DNA of 64,000 bases. It comes from Flavobacteriaceae bacterium UBA3339. Lineage in GTDB: Bacteria; Bacteroidota; Bacteroidia; Flavobacteriales; Flavobacteriaceae. Under the pieces are notes generated by a model, which was not told the DNA's origin, did no database searches, and saw nothing but the letters and a program-made list of their open reading frames with translations. Of this stretch, positions 1 to 9,160 are shown piece by piece. The first letter of the stretch is position 1. The number at the start of each line of letters is the position of its first letter. The position numbers and the translations under genes were made by a program. Location: NCBI GenBank assembly GCA_002360925.1, contig DERN01000003.1, forward strand, positions 388,188 through 452,187, read 5' to 3'.

Positions 1-977
1 TGGGTGCACAAGATAAAATGGAAATGCAGAAAGTTCCGGCTGCAGGTTATCCAATTGAAGGACTTTGGATTTCGGGCATTCAACGTAAATTAACGTTAGA
101 CAATGCACTATTTCCGGTAAAGTTTCTTTCAAGTTTGATGAAATCAAGAAAAATCATCAACCAATTTAAACCCGATGTTGTAATCGGAACAGGAGGTTTT
201 GCAAGTGGTTCTGTCGTAAAAGTTGCACAAAGTATGGGAATTCCGACGGTGATACAAGAACAAAATTCGTATCCGGGAATTACCAATAAAATGCTAGCAT
301 CGAAAGCAAATGCAATTTGCGTTGCTTACGAAGGATTATCTACCTATTTTAAATCGAATAAAATCATTAAAACAGGAAATCCGGTTCGTCAGGATTTATT
401 GGATATTGATTCAAAACGCGCGGAAGCACAATTGTTTTATGGTCTTGAAAACGACAAAAAAACAATTGTTATTTTAGGTGGAAGTTTAGGTGCAAGAAGA
501 ATCAATCAGTTAGTAGAAAAAGAACTGCCGTTTTTTAAAGAACAAAACGTTCAGGTAATTTGGCAATGCGGTAAATTTTATATCAACGAATACAAAAAAT
601 ATCATAACAACGAAGATGTTTTTGTTTTCGATTTCATTGAACGAATGGATTTCCTTTTTGCTGCCGCCGATGTTATTGTTTCGCGTGCCGGAGCTTCATC
701 GGTTTCGGAATTAGCTATTGTAGGAAAACCGGTTATTTTTATTCCGTCGCCCAATGTTGCCGAAGATCATCAGACAAAAAATGCGAAAAGCATTACCGAT
801 AAAAATGCAGCCATTTTATTGAAAGAAGCAGATTTAGATACTCAGTTTCAAGAACAAATTTTACGTCTGTTAACAAACGAACAAGTTGCCGAAGCGTTAT
901 CACAAAACATAAAAGCGTTGGCTTTGCCAAATGCAACAAAAGATATAGTTAAAGAAATATTTAAGTTAGTTCACTAA
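1..977 (+). CDS. murG: MurG, UDP-GlcNAc transferase of lipid II synthesis (5' partial)
   Basis: Peripheral inner-membrane glycosyltransferase that adds GlcNAc to lipid I to give lipid II. The gene enters from the left edge; the first complete codon is at position 3 and the frame is open through it, so the ATG at 18 is internal. Visible family motifs are GTGGFASG (acceptor side), GGSLGARRIN (start of the UDP-GlcNAc domain) and SRAGASSVSELAIVGKP with VAEDHQ near the C-terminus. Its stop overlaps the murC start (TAATG), so the two are translationally linked within the mur-fts cluster. Confidence 0.97.
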   Translation, partial: GAQDKMEMQKVPAAGYPIEGLWISGIQRKLTLDNALFPVKFLSSLMKSRKIINQFKPDVVIGTGGFASGSVVKVAQSMGIPTVIQEQNSYPGITNKMLASKANAICVAYEGLSTYFKSNKIIKTGNPVRQDLLDIDSKRAEAQLFYGLENDKKTIVILGGSLGARRINQLVEKELPFFKEQNVQVIWQCGKFYINEYKKYHNNEDVFVFDFIERMDFLFAAADVIVSRAGASSVSELAIVGKPVIFIPSPNVAEDHQTKNAKSITDKNAAILLKEADLDTQFQEQILRLLTNEQVAEALSQNIKALALPNATKDIVKEIFKLVH

Positions 978-2332
978 TGAATTTAAAAGAAATACATAAT
1001 GTTTTTTTCGTAGGAATTGGCGGTATTGGCATGAGTGCCATTGCGCGCTATTTTAAACGTTTGGGCAAGAATGTTGCTGGTTACGATAAAACACCTACGC
1101 ATTTAACGCATGAATTGGAAGCCGAAGGAATCAGCATTCATTATACAGATGCGTTAGAAAACATTAGTGAAGATTATCAAAACAGCGAAAATACATTAGT
1201 GGTTTACACACCTGCTATTCCGCAAGATCATAAAGAATTGAATTATTTCCGTCAACATCATTTCAGCATAAAAAAACGTGCCGAAGTTTTGGGAATCATT
1301 ACCAAAAACACTTTTTCGCTTGCTGTTGCCGGCACACACGGAAAAACCACAACATCGAGTATGTTAGCGCATATTTTGGTTCATGCAAATGCGCCTGTAA
1401 CCGGCTTTTTAGGTGGCGTTTTAGAAGGTTATGATACTAATTTGATTGGAAACGGAACAGAAGCAACTGTTGTGGAAGCTGATGAATTCGATCGTTCGTT
1501 TTTACATTTACATCCAAATATTGCATGTGTTATTTCAGACGATGCCGATCATTTAGATATTTACGGAACGAACGATGCTATTAAATCATCGTTTGCAGAA
1601 TTTGCAGCAAAAATCGAAAATCCGGAGCATTTATTTATTGCACAAGGAATTCAAAATATCAATGGAACTGAAGTTTCGGTAAACGGGACAGCTGTTATAA
1701 ACGCTTACAATCTTCGATTCGAAAACGGAAAACGTATTTTTGATTTGAATTTCAAAGGCGAAATCATAGAGCGAATTGAATTGTTGATGCCAGGAATCCA
1801 CAACGTTTTAAATGCAACTTTAGCTTTTGCAATGGCAAAAACATATGGTTTGTCTAACGAAAGTATTAAAGAAGGTTTAGCAACGTTTTTAGGCGTTCGC
1901 AGAAGGTTTTCGTACAAGATTAATACCAAAAAATTAGTCATGATCGACGATTACGCGCATCATCCAACCGAAATAAATGCGGTAAGCCAGGCAGTGCACG
2001 AAATGTATCCCGATCGAAAAATAACAGCGGTATTCCAACCCCATTTATTCTCTCGAACAAGAGACTTTATGGAAGGTTTTGCACAGAGTTTATCAACATT
2101 CGAAAACATCATTCTCTTGGACATCTACCCAGCACGGGAGTTACCGATTGATGGAGTAAATTCTGAAGTGTTGATAAGTAAGATAAAATCGCCTTCTAAA
2201 ATTTTGATTAAAAAAGAAGAATTAGTATCTTTTTTATCCGAAAACACACCTCAAATTCTATTGATTATAGGTGCCGGAGACGTAGGCGAAATGGTAGATG
2301 ACATAAAATTTACCCTAGAAAAAAATAATTAA
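977..2332 (+). CDS. murC: UDP-N-acetylmuramate--L-alanine ligase
   Basis: Cytoplasmic ATP-dependent ligase that adds L-Ala to UDP-MurNAc. The 451-residue length is normal for the family. The N-terminal Rossmann segment shows GIGGIGMSAIA (residues about 14-24), followed by the Mur ligase P-loop GTHGKTTTSSML (about 119-130) and the central motif VVEADEFDRSF. The C-terminal domain carries DDYAHHPTEI and the FQPHLFSRT motif. The start overlaps the murG stop by one base; ftsQ follows after 4 bases. Confidence 0.97.
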   Translation: MNLKEIHNVFFVGIGGIGMSAIARYFKRLGKNVAGYDKTPTHLTHELEAEGISIHYTDALENISEDYQNSENTLVVYTPAIPQDHKELNYFRQHHFSIKKRAEVLGIITKNTFSLAVAGTHGKTTTSSMLAHILVHANAPVTGFLGGVLEGYDTNLIGNGTEATVVEADEFDRSFLHLHPNIACVISDDADHLDIYGTNDAIKSSFAEFAAKIENPEHLFIAQGIQNINGTEVSVNGTAVINAYNLRFENGKRIFDLNFKGEIIERIELLMPGIHNVLNATLAFAMAKTYGLSNESIKEGLATFLGVRRRFSYKINTKKLVMIDDYAHHPTEINAVSQAVHEMYPDRKITAVFQPHLFSRTRDFMEGFAQSLSTFENIILLDIYPARELPIDGVNSEVLISKIKSPSKILIKKEELVSFLSENTPQILLIIGAGDVGEMVDDIKFTLEKNN

Positions 2333-2336
2333 AGAA

Positions 2337-3062
2337 ATGATTAAAAAAATCAATTGGTTCGATGTATTTTTGGGGCTTGCAATTGCTCTGATGTTTTCTT
2401 TGTTGGTCTTTACCAACAATCGAAACGAAGTACGTCCGATTGAACAAATTGATGTAAAATTGTTAAGTTCTAACAATCATTTTATTACACAGGAGATGAT
2501 CGAAAAAATCATCGTTCAATCCTTTCCAAACAATTCAAAGATTACAAACAGCGAATTGGATCTGGAAAACATAGAAAATCTGTTGAATAAAAACGAAATG
2601 ATTGCGCATTCGGAGGTTTTTGTAGACATAAACGGTAAACTGCATGCCGAAGTGACTCAAAAAACAGCTGTTGCGCGCGTTATAAACGGAACCGAAACCT
2701 ATTATATAGATGCAAACGGAAACAGAATGCCGCTTTCGAAAAATTTTAGTGCGCATGTTCCCATTGTATTCGGACAAATAAAGCCGGCAAACAAAGAAAA
2801 CTTTGCCTCTTTATTAAATACAATTTTTAACGATGAGTTTTTGAAAACAACCATAACCGGTATTCAAATCAATCCAGATCAATCACTGATATTTATAGTT
2901 AGAGATTACAATTATCTGGTAGAATTTGGACATTTGAAGGAAATCGATCGCAAACTGGACAATTACAAAGCATTTGTTCATTATTCTAAAAACGATACGA
3001 TTATTGGTTATTATAAAAACGTTAATTTAAGATTTACAGAGCAAGTAGTTTGCACGAAATAA
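2337..3062 (+). CDS. ftsQ: Cell division protein FtsQ
   Basis: Bitopic inner-membrane divisome protein linking cytoplasmic and periplasmic components. The 241-residue product has a short cytoplasmic N-terminus, one membrane segment (about residues 8-26, rich in Leu, Ala and Phe), then a POTRA-like periplasmic region with ITQEMIEKIIVQSFP and a beta-rich C-terminus. Sequence similarity in this family is low, so the call rests on topology plus its place between murC (4-bp gap) and ftsA (6-bp gap). Confidence 0.92.
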   Translation: MIKKINWFDVFLGLAIALMFSLLVFTNNRNEVRPIEQIDVKLLSSNNHFITQEMIEKIIVQSFPNNSKITNSELDLENIENLLNKNEMIAHSEVFVDINGKLHAEVTQKTAVARVINGTETYYIDANGNRMPLSKNFSAHVPIVFGQIKPANKENFASLLNTIFNDEFLKTTITGIQINPDQSLIFIVRDYNYLVEFGHLKEIDRKLDNYKAFVHYSKNDTIIGYYKNVNLRFTEQVVCTK

Positions 3063-3068
3063 AAGAAC

Positions 3069-4499
3069 ATGAATAAAGAAAACATTGCTGTAGGATTAGA
3101 TATTGGAACAACGAAAATTGTTGCAATGGTTGGTAAAAGGAACGAGTATGGAAAGCTTGAAATTTTGGGTATTGGAAACGCAAAAAGTTTAGGCGTAAAA
3201 CGTGGCGTTGTAAATAACATTACCCAAACCATTCAATCGATCCAGCAAGCAGTGGCTCAGGCTTCGGCCGAAGCAGGTTGCAAAATTACCGACGTAGTAT
3301 TAGGAATCGCAGGTCAGCACATCCGCAGTATTCATCATCAAGAATACATTACGCGCGATAAGCCCGATATGGTGATTTCTGAAATTGATATTGAAAAATT
3401 AATTGCACAAGTTCAAAAACTGAACATGTTGCCGGGCGAAGAAATTATACACGTTTTACCGCAAGAATTTAAAGTAGACGAAGAAGGCGGAATTAAAGAA
3501 CCAATCGGAATGTATGGTCGCCGTTTAGAAGCAAGCTTTCACGTAGTAGTAGGTCAATCGGCTTCTATCCGAAATGCAGGTCGTTGCGTAAAAGATGCTG
3601 GTTTAGAATTATCTGGCTTAACATTAGAACCTTTAGCTTCGGCAGATTCGGTTTTAAGTCAAGAAGAAAAAGAAGCTGGAGTTGCTTTAATTGATATAGG
3701 AGGCGGAACGACAGATTTAGCCATTTTTAAAGATGGACTTATTCGTCATACCGCTGTGATTCCTTTCGGAGGAAATGTAATTACAGAAGATATAAAAGAA
3801 GGTTGTTCGATTATTGAAAAACAAGCCGAACAATTAAAAATACGTTTTGGATCGGCTTGGCCGGGCGAAAACAAAGACAATGAAATTGTTTCAATTCCGG
3901 GATTAAGAGGTCAGGAAGCAAAAGAGATTTCATTAAAAAACCTATCGAAAATCATTCACGCTCGCGTAGTTGAAATCATCGATATGGTATTTTCAGAAAT
4001 CAAAGCATACGGCTATGACAATCCGCGTAAGAAATTAATCGCTGGAATTGTGTTAACCGGAGGCGGTTCTGAATTGAAACACGTAAAACAATTGGTAGAA
4101 TATATTACAGGAATTGATACTAGAATTGGTTATCCAAACGAACATATTTCGGGCGAATCGGCAAAATTAGTTTCACGACCATTGTATGCAACCGCAGTTG
4201 GATTAATGATGGAAAGTGATATAAACAACTCTCGCAGTCGTTTATATGTACAAGAGCATCCTGGAAATGTAAAAATTCAACCAAAAACAGAACCGTTAAC
4301 GAAATCAACCGAAACGGCTTCATCAAATATTCAAATGAATGCGATTACATCCGATAAATCGAAACAAAATATCGGAGACGAATCCAATTCAGAAGAACAA
4401 CAAAACGATGTAGAACAAGGAACAAAAGAGTATATTGAAAATCGTTTCCTTGGAAAATTCATCAAAGCATTTAAAGATTTTATAGACAAAGCAGAATAA
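3069..4499 (+). CDS. ftsA: Cell division protein FtsA
   Basis: Actin-like ATPase that tethers FtsZ filaments to the membrane. It has 476 residues: phosphate-1 motif GLDIGTTKIVAMVG (about 9-22), SHS2/1C domain region about 80-165, second phosphate motif IDIGGGTTDLA, and adenosine motif GIVLTGGGSELKHV. A low-complexity linker (about 390-455, rich in Glu, Gln, Ser and Thr) leads to the terminal amphipathic membrane-targeting helix FLGKFIKAFKDFIDKA. It lies 20 bp upstream of ftsZ. Confidence 0.97.
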   Translation: MNKENIAVGLDIGTTKIVAMVGKRNEYGKLEILGIGNAKSLGVKRGVVNNITQTIQSIQQAVAQASAEAGCKITDVVLGIAGQHIRSIHHQEYITRDKPDMVISEIDIEKLIAQVQKLNMLPGEEIIHVLPQEFKVDEEGGIKEPIGMYGRRLEASFHVVVGQSASIRNAGRCVKDAGLELSGLTLEPLASADSVLSQEEKEAGVALIDIGGGTTDLAIFKDGLIRHTAVIPFGGNVITEDIKEGCSIIEKQAEQLKIRFGSAWPGENKDNEIVSIPGLRGQEAKEISLKNLSKIIHARVVEIIDMVFSEIKAYGYDNPRKKLIAGIVLTGGGSELKHVKQLVEYITGIDTRIGYPNEHISGESAKLVSRPLYATAVGLMMESDINNSRSRLYVQEHPGNVKIQPKTEPLTKSTETASSNIQMNAITSDKSKQNIGDESNSEEQQNDVEQGTKEYIENRFLGKFIKAFKDFIDKAE

Positions 4500-4519
4500 A
4501 GAAGATAACACCGCATTAT

Positions 4520-6514
4520 ATGGATCAGACGTTTGAAAATTTAGCATTCTCTCCAGATTTGCCAAAAAACAAATCGAATGTAATTAAAGTAATTGGAGTT
4601 GGTGGTGGTGGTAGTAATGCCATTAATCACATGTACAGTCAAGGAATTAAAGGAGTGGACTTTGTGGTTTGTAATACCGATTCACAAGCATTAAACAACA
4701 GTCCGGTTCCAACTAAAATTCAGTTAGGATTAACTTTGACAGAAGGATTAGGTGCCGGTGCAAATCCTGAAGTTGGACAACAATCCGCTTTAGAGAGTAT
4801 CGAAGAAATTGAACAAATTTTAGATAGCAACACTAAAATGGTATTCATCACAGCCGGAATGGGCGGTGGAACGGGTACTGGTGCTGCACCTGTAATTGCA
4901 CAATTAGCTAAAGATCGTGATATTTTAACAGTTGGTATCGTAACAATTCCATTTCAGTTCGAAGGAAAAGTTCGTCAGGAACAAGCTTTAAAAGGAGTTG
5001 AAAATCTACGTAAAAATGTAGATTCATTAATCGTAATCAACAACAATAAACTTCGCGAAGTTTACGGAAACTTAGGTTTTAAAGCTGGTTTCTCTAAAGC
5101 CGACGAAGTATTAGCAACAGCTTCTCGTGGTATTGCAGAAGTAATTACGCATCACTACACGCAAAACATCGACTTAAAAGATGCCAAAACAGTTTTATCT
5201 AATTCAGGTACAGCTATAATGGGATCTGCAGAAGCAGCTGGTGATAATCGTGCTAAAGAAGCAATCGTAAGCGCTTTAGATTCTCCGTTATTGAACGATA
5301 ATAAAATTTCGGGAGCTAAAAATGTATTGTTATTGATTGTTTCGGGCGAAAACGAAATTACAATCGACGAAATCGGAGAAATCAATGATCATATTCAAAT
5401 GGAAGCTGGTCATAACGCAAACATCATTATGGGTGTTGGTGAAGATCCGGAATTAGGCGATGCAATTTCTGTAACGATTATTGCAACGGGATTTAACGTT
5501 GAACAACAAAAAATCATCGTAAACGCTGCTGACGGAAACAAAAATAAAATCATTCACGTTTTGGGTGAAGAGCAAAAAGCAACGGCAGATTTGTCTGGAA
5601 ACAACCAACAAAACTTCACGGCCGCTCCTACTCCTGAACAACCGTTACAAAACAATTTCAGCTTTCAAGCACCACCAAAGATTGTTTACACGTTAGATGA
5701 CGATTCAGGTTTAAATCAGGTGGAAAACGAAGTTGAAAAAAAAACAATAGTTCAAACTCAACCTTCTAATCCGGTACAAAATGTGATTCCTTCACAAGCT
5801 GTACAAGCTCCTGTGGTAGAAAATACTTTTGTAAATACACCGCAAGAAGTTCCTGCACAGTCTGTAATTAAAACTCAGGATATTCGCAATATAGAAGTAA
5901 ATGAGCCCGAATTTGTAATTGTAAAGCCTAAACAAGTTGTACAAGATTTACAACCATCTATGGCACAACAATTTACTTTTGACTTGCACGAACAAGCATC
6001 AGGTTTTGAAGCTGAAGAGGAATTTAATTTCGAAATTCCTACAACTCAGCAAGTTCAAACCAACGAGCCTGCATTCGAGCAAAAAGACGAAGTAATTCGT
6101 TACAATTTAGACGATTACATGGAGATGGAAGAGCAATTAATAAGCTCTAAAAAAGTTGAAGAAGAAATTGTAAAAGAAGATGAATCATTCGCTTTTTCTG
6201 TAAGAACAGAAGAAACTGTAATGCCAAATCGTTTTATTCAAGACGATTCGTCTCCAACAGAAGCTTCGATCAACGACATTTTACGTAACAGAGCCGAAGA
6301 GCGCAAACGTAAAATGAAAGAGTTTAACCATAAGTTCAACGCAGCTTCGAATCAGATTAATGATTTAGAAAAAGAACCCGCTTACAAACGTATGGGAGTT
6401 GATCTTACACAAGATTACGGAAGCAATGTTTCGCGTACTTCGATTTCAACAGATCGAAACAACGATGTTCAATTGCGTTCCAACAACTCGTTTCTTCATG
6501 ACAATGTTGACTAA
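4520..6514 (+). CDS. ftsZ: Cell division protein FtsZ
   Basis: Tubulin-like GTPase forming the Z-ring. The GTPase core covers about residues 15-330 with VGGGGSNAINHM, NTDSQAL and the signature GGGTGTGAAPV (about 115-125). With 664 residues it is much longer than the roughly 390 of E. coli FtsZ. The excess is a disordered Gln/Glu/Val-rich C-terminal linker (about 350-640), which is usual in Bacteroidota, ending in a short tail rich in Asn and Ser. A rho-independent terminator follows immediately, so this is the end of the mur-fts transcript. Confidence 0.97.
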   Translation: MDQTFENLAFSPDLPKNKSNVIKVIGVGGGGSNAINHMYSQGIKGVDFVVCNTDSQALNNSPVPTKIQLGLTLTEGLGAGANPEVGQQSALESIEEIEQILDSNTKMVFITAGMGGGTGTGAAPVIAQLAKDRDILTVGIVTIPFQFEGKVRQEQALKGVENLRKNVDSLIVINNNKLREVYGNLGFKAGFSKADEVLATASRGIAEVITHHYTQNIDLKDAKTVLSNSGTAIMGSAEAAGDNRAKEAIVSALDSPLLNDNKISGAKNVLLLIVSGENEITIDEIGEINDHIQMEAGHNANIIMGVGEDPELGDAISVTIIATGFNVEQQKIIVNAADGNKNKIIHVLGEEQKATADLSGNNQQNFTAAPTPEQPLQNNFSFQAPPKIVYTLDDDSGLNQVENEVEKKTIVQTQPSNPVQNVIPSQAVQAPVVENTFVNTPQEVPAQSVIKTQDIRNIEVNEPEFVIVKPKQVVQDLQPSMAQQFTFDLHEQASGFEAEEEFNFEIPTTQQVQTNEPAFEQKDEVIRYNLDDYMEMEEQLISSKKVEEEIVKEDESFAFSVRTEETVMPNRFIQDDSSPTEASINDILRNRAEERKRKMKEFNHKFNAASNQINDLEKEPAYKRMGVDLTQDYGSNVSRTSISTDRNNDVQLRSNNSFLHDNVD

Positions 6515-6538
6515 TTATTATTAGATTTATATTTACCG

Positions 6539-6574
6539 AACCTCAAAATCGCTTCGCTTTTTTGAGGTTTTTTG
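6539..6574 (+). terminator. Rho-independent terminator after ftsZ
   Basis: AACCTCAAAA and TTTTTTGAGGTT form a stem around a GC-rich loop (TCGCTTCGC) followed by a T run. It sits 24 bases after the ftsZ stop. Confidence 0.85.
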
Positions 6575-6582
6575 TATCTTTG
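6575..6582 (+). promoter_or_regulatory. Bacteroidota -7 box for the YqeY gene
   Basis: TATCTTTG matches the Bacteroidota -7 consensus TAnnTTTG, 20 bases before the YqeY ATG and directly abutting the ftsZ terminator. No convincing -33 box at normal spacing was seen. Confidence 0.6.
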
Positions 6583-6602
6583 CAATACTAATTTTAGAAA
6601 TC

Positions 6603-7052
6603 ATGAGTTTACAAACAAATATAACAGCTGCTTTGAAAGACGCGATGAAAGCAAAAGATCAAATTGCTTTAGAATCGTTACGAGCAATTAAGTCAGAACT
6701 TTTATTAGCACAAACTTCGGGCAGTGCTACGGAATTATCTGAAGCCGATGAAATTAAGATATTGCAAAAATTGGTAAAACAACGCAAAGACGCCGCTGCA
6801 ATATTTATTGAACAAAACAGACAAGATTTAGCAGATCCTGAATTGGCACAAGCAGCAGTTATTGAACAATTTTTACCTGCACAATTATCGGAAACTGAAA
6901 TCGAAACGATTATTCAAGAAATTATTACAAACGGTAATTTTTCTGGAATGCAAGCAATGGGAAAAGTTATGGGATTAGCTAACACAAAATTAGCTGGAAG
7001 CGCTGACGGAAAAACCATTTCTACGATTGTTAAAAAGCTTTTAACAGCTTAA
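6603..7052 (+). CDS. GatB/YqeY domain-containing protein
   Basis: 149-residue stand-alone YqeY protein, whose fold is related to the tRNA-binding tail of GatB; exact function is unsettled. The family-typical N-terminus (MSLQTNITAALKDAMKAKDQ), the LRAIKSELL segment and the C-terminal GMQAMGKVMGLANTKLAGSA motif are all present and the length is normal. It has its own promoter box and follows ftsZ, an arrangement common in flavobacteria. A role in aminoacyl-tRNA metabolism is inference from the fold only. Confidence 0.93.
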   Translation: MSLQTNITAALKDAMKAKDQIALESLRAIKSELLLAQTSGSATELSEADEIKILQKLVKQRKDAAAIFIEQNRQDLADPELAQAAVIEQFLPAQLSETEIETIIQEIITNGNFSGMQAMGKVMGLANTKLAGSADGKTISTIVKKLLTA

Positions 7053-7068
7053 TTTAGCTTACAATATT

Positions 7069-7140
7069 GTCTTCGTAGTTTAAAGGATAGAATGTCAGAT
7101 TCCGGTTCTGATGATGTGGGTTCGAATCCCGCCGAGGACA
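7069..7140 (+). tRNA. tRNA-Arg (anticodon CCG)
   Basis: Full cloverleaf. The acceptor stem GTCTTCG pairs with CGAGGAC (one T-G wobble); the anticodon arm TCAGA-TTCCGGT-TCTGA gives anticodon CCG; the T arm GTGGG-TTCGAAT-CCCGC follows. The discriminator base is A and CCA is not encoded. A terminator follows within 5 bases. Confidence 0.95.
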
Positions 7141-7144
7141 CATT

Positions 7145-7176
7145 AAAAAAGATTGCTTTTACAAGCAATCTTTTTT
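7145..7176 (+). terminator. Terminator after tRNA-Arg
   Basis: AAAAAAGATTGCTT and AAGCAATCTTTTTT form a 14-bp stem with a 4-base loop and T run just after the tRNA. Confidence 0.88.
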
Positions 7177-7212
7177 GTTTTTTATCTATTTTTAGAAATA
7201 AATTCCATTAAA

Positions 7213-7767
7213 ATGAAAAAGCTATCATCAGAACAGAAAACCGAAGTCCTTTCAATTTTAAAAGAACGTTTCGAAAAAAATCTACATCGTCATCCTTCAA
7301 TCGAATGGAATTTAATTGAAGAAAAGCTCGAGAAAAATCTGTCAAAACTATGGTCTTTATATCAAATGGAATTAACAGGAGGCGAGCCTGATGTAATTGA
7401 TTATTTAAAAGAGACAAATGAATATGTTTTTTGCGATTGTGTAGCAGAAAGTCCAAAAGGACGTAGAAGTTACTGCTACGACAAAAAAGCGTTGGACGAA
7501 CGTAAGGAACATAAACCAACTAATAATGTTTTAGATGCAGCTAAAGAAATGGGAGTTGAATTATTAACCGAAACAGACTATAGAAACTTACAGAAGCTCG
7601 GAACATTTGATGCAAAAACATCAAGTTGGATTCAAACACCTGAAGAAATCAGAAAATTAGGCGGAGCTATTTTTGCCGATTTTCGTTATAATCAAGTATT
7701 TGTATATCATAATGGAGCCTCGTCTTATTATGCTTCTCGCGGTTTTCGAGCTTTATTAAAAGTTTAA
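7213..7767 (+). CDS. DUF4256 domain-containing protein
   Basis: 184-residue cytoplasmic protein with the full DUF4256 layout: EWNLIEEKLEKNLSKLWSLYQMELTGGEPDV near the N-terminus, a Cys-containing centre (YVFCDCVAESPKGRRSYCYD), and a C-terminal GAIFADFRYNQVFVYHNGA segment. The biochemical role of the family is unknown. The frame is open further upstream to 7153, but that would start inside the tRNA terminator; the ATG at 7213 begins the conserved MKKLSSEQK sequence and was chosen. Confidence 0.9.
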   Translation: MKKLSSEQKTEVLSILKERFEKNLHRHPSIEWNLIEEKLEKNLSKLWSLYQMELTGGEPDVIDYLKETNEYVFCDCVAESPKGRRSYCYDKKALDERKEHKPTNNVLDAAKEMGVELLTETDYRNLQKLGTFDAKTSSWIQTPEEIRKLGGAIFADFRYNQVFVYHNGASSYYASRGFRALLKV

Positions 7768-7899
7768 TTTGTTAAAAAATTCTTTATTCTATCCATCATA
7801 TTTTTAAATATCGCAAATAACTCGTAGTTTAGTAAAAATTATAAGCAATTGCAACTATGAGCCTTTCAAGCTTTTATTATACAAATAATCGGTTGATTC

Positions 7900-8085
7900 G
7901 ACTTTTACAGTCGCTATTGTATCTTCATGACGATACTTTCTTAAGAAGTTCTAAAGAGTTCATTTCTTAAACCCTGTCACGACTCTAGACAGGGAGCCTT
8001 CGGATTTATAGCGTATTTATTAATCTCAATTTCACCTAGGATCATGATATCATTAAATTGATACACCTAGCTATTATACATTCGT
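7900..8085. other. Possible structured RNA or long 5' leader
   Basis: The 370-bp gap before the GreA/GreB-fold gene has no ORF but several exact short helices. TTAAGAA/TTCTTAA brackets 7941-7970, CCCTGTC/GACAGGG lies at 7972-7994 with a 9-base loop, TATCA/TGATA falls near 8048-8063, and CTAGG/CCTAG brackets 8036-8070. The GC-rich hairpin stands out in AT-rich surroundings. Either a small RNA or a structured leader would fit; I recognise no known family. Confidence 0.3.
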
Positions 8086-8139
8086 TTAATGATGAGTTTG
8101 ATTTATCATGCCTTACAGAAATTGAACAAATAGAAAGTT

Positions 8140-8517
8140 ATGTCAGAAAATATCATTTTAACAACCGGAATATACGATTTAATCAAAGATCACGTACGTA
8201 GAAAAAAAGTAACTATTGAAGAAGAAAATCTTCTTTTAGAAGAATTAAAACACGCTTCACAGGTATTAAGAAAAGACCTTCCTGAAGATATTGTAACAGT
8301 AAACGCTTCGGTTACGTATAAAGAACACAACGCTGATGTTGAAAAAACAGTAACTTTTGTTGGTCCGAAAAACTCAAAACCAAGCAAAAACAAAATTTCG
8401 ATTTTGTCAGATGAAGGAATTGCAATGGTTGGATACAAAACAGGAGACATCGTTGAATGGCCCGCTAAAAAAGGAAACCTAAAATTAGAAATCTTAAAAG
8501 TTGAACATATCGACTAA
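8140..8517 (+). CDS. GreA/GreB C-terminal-fold (Rnk-like) regulator
   Basis: 125-residue protein. The C-terminal half (about 50-125) is the FKBP-like GreA/GreB domain: TVTFVGPKNSKPSKNKISI, then a GIAMVGYKTGDIVEWPAKKG core with the conserved glycines and terminal hydrophobic strand LKLEILKVEHI. The N-terminal helical part is too short for the GreA coiled-coil that enters the RNA polymerase secondary channel, so it resembles Rnk-type regulators rather than a true cleavage factor. It is followed by its own terminator; the partner is presumably RNA polymerase (inference from family). Confidence 0.85.
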   Translation: MSENIILTTGIYDLIKDHVRRKKVTIEEENLLLEELKHASQVLRKDLPEDIVTVNASVTYKEHNADVEKTVTFVGPKNSKPSKNKISILSDEGIAMVGYKTGDIVEWPAKKGNLKLEILKVEHID

Positions 8518-8519
8518 CT

Positions 8520-8547
8520 AAACAAGCCGCAAAATGCGGCTTGTTTT
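8520..8547 (+). terminator. Terminator after the GreA/GreB-fold gene
   Basis: AACAAGCCGC and GCGGCTTGTT form a perfect 10-bp stem around AAAAT, then a T tract. Confidence 0.92.
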
Positions 8548-8561
8548 ATCCTTTTTTCTTT

Positions 8562-8604
8562 CTCCTACCTCTCATAATATTCTAACAAATATTTTATAAT
8601 ATCA
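8562..8604 (-). pseudogene. 43-bp relic of the CBS-domain gene 3' end
   Basis: The segment matches 23656-23698 with one mismatch in 43 bases. Read on the minus strand it encodes DIIKYLLEYYER then TAG, the exact C-terminus of the CBS protein at 23659-24081. Similarity ends abruptly on the N-terminal side at 8605. It is therefore a duplicated gene end, not an independent ORF. Confidence 0.85.
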
Positions 8605-9014
8605 AGCAAGATCAATCAGTTTATTGAAATAATCATTTTTTTATTTACTCAACTTACTTTTATCATTAAAACACATCAAATTACATTTAGAACAAAACAT
8701 TAACAATCTAAACATTCAAGGATAACAACAAAGGTAAAATAATTAAAAACTTACAACTATTGAAAGCACTAGAGAGCGAAGTAGGTATTATTTAGATTAG
8801 ATTGAATTGACCTTAAATTAATTAACTCATTTTCAAAGTGTTAATTGTATTATAAGACACCTATATACTTGATTGTACCAATGCTTAATACTACTTAAAA
8901 CAAAAGATTTACGAAAAGTTTAAAACATTTAACACATCTAAAAAGTTTTATTCAATCAAAATGCCTTACCTATTTATTGAGTAATTTACAAATCGAATTA
9001 AATTATTCGCAATG
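8605..9014. other. AT-rich region without a recognisable gene
   Basis: No ORF of convincing length on either strand. A short open stretch on the plus strand (about 8715-8795) reads as a helix-like tail ending in LLKALESEVGII and a stop, possibly the last codons of a lost gene, but it is too short to assign. Confidence 0.5.
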
Positions 9015-9050
9015 AAAAACCTGCTCAAATCACCATTTTTGGGCAGGTTT
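9015..9050. terminator. Hairpin resembling a terminator upstream of the transposase
   Basis: AAACCTGC and GCAGGTTT, extended by CAAA/TTTG with one bulge, form a long stem near 9017-9050. No intact gene precedes it, so it may belong to a deleted gene. Confidence 0.55.
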
Positions 9051-9160
9051 CGTTCATTTTGACCTTCACAGATTGTTATATACTCCCATCAAGTTTTGAG
9101 CAACTAGTTTAAACGAGATTGTTCAGCCTAACAAATTAGTATTAATTTTAATAAAACAAG

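Noticed and set aside
7153..7212. N-terminal extension of the DUF4256 protein
   Set aside because: The extension would be encoded by the tRNA terminator and is hydrophobic, unlike the family.
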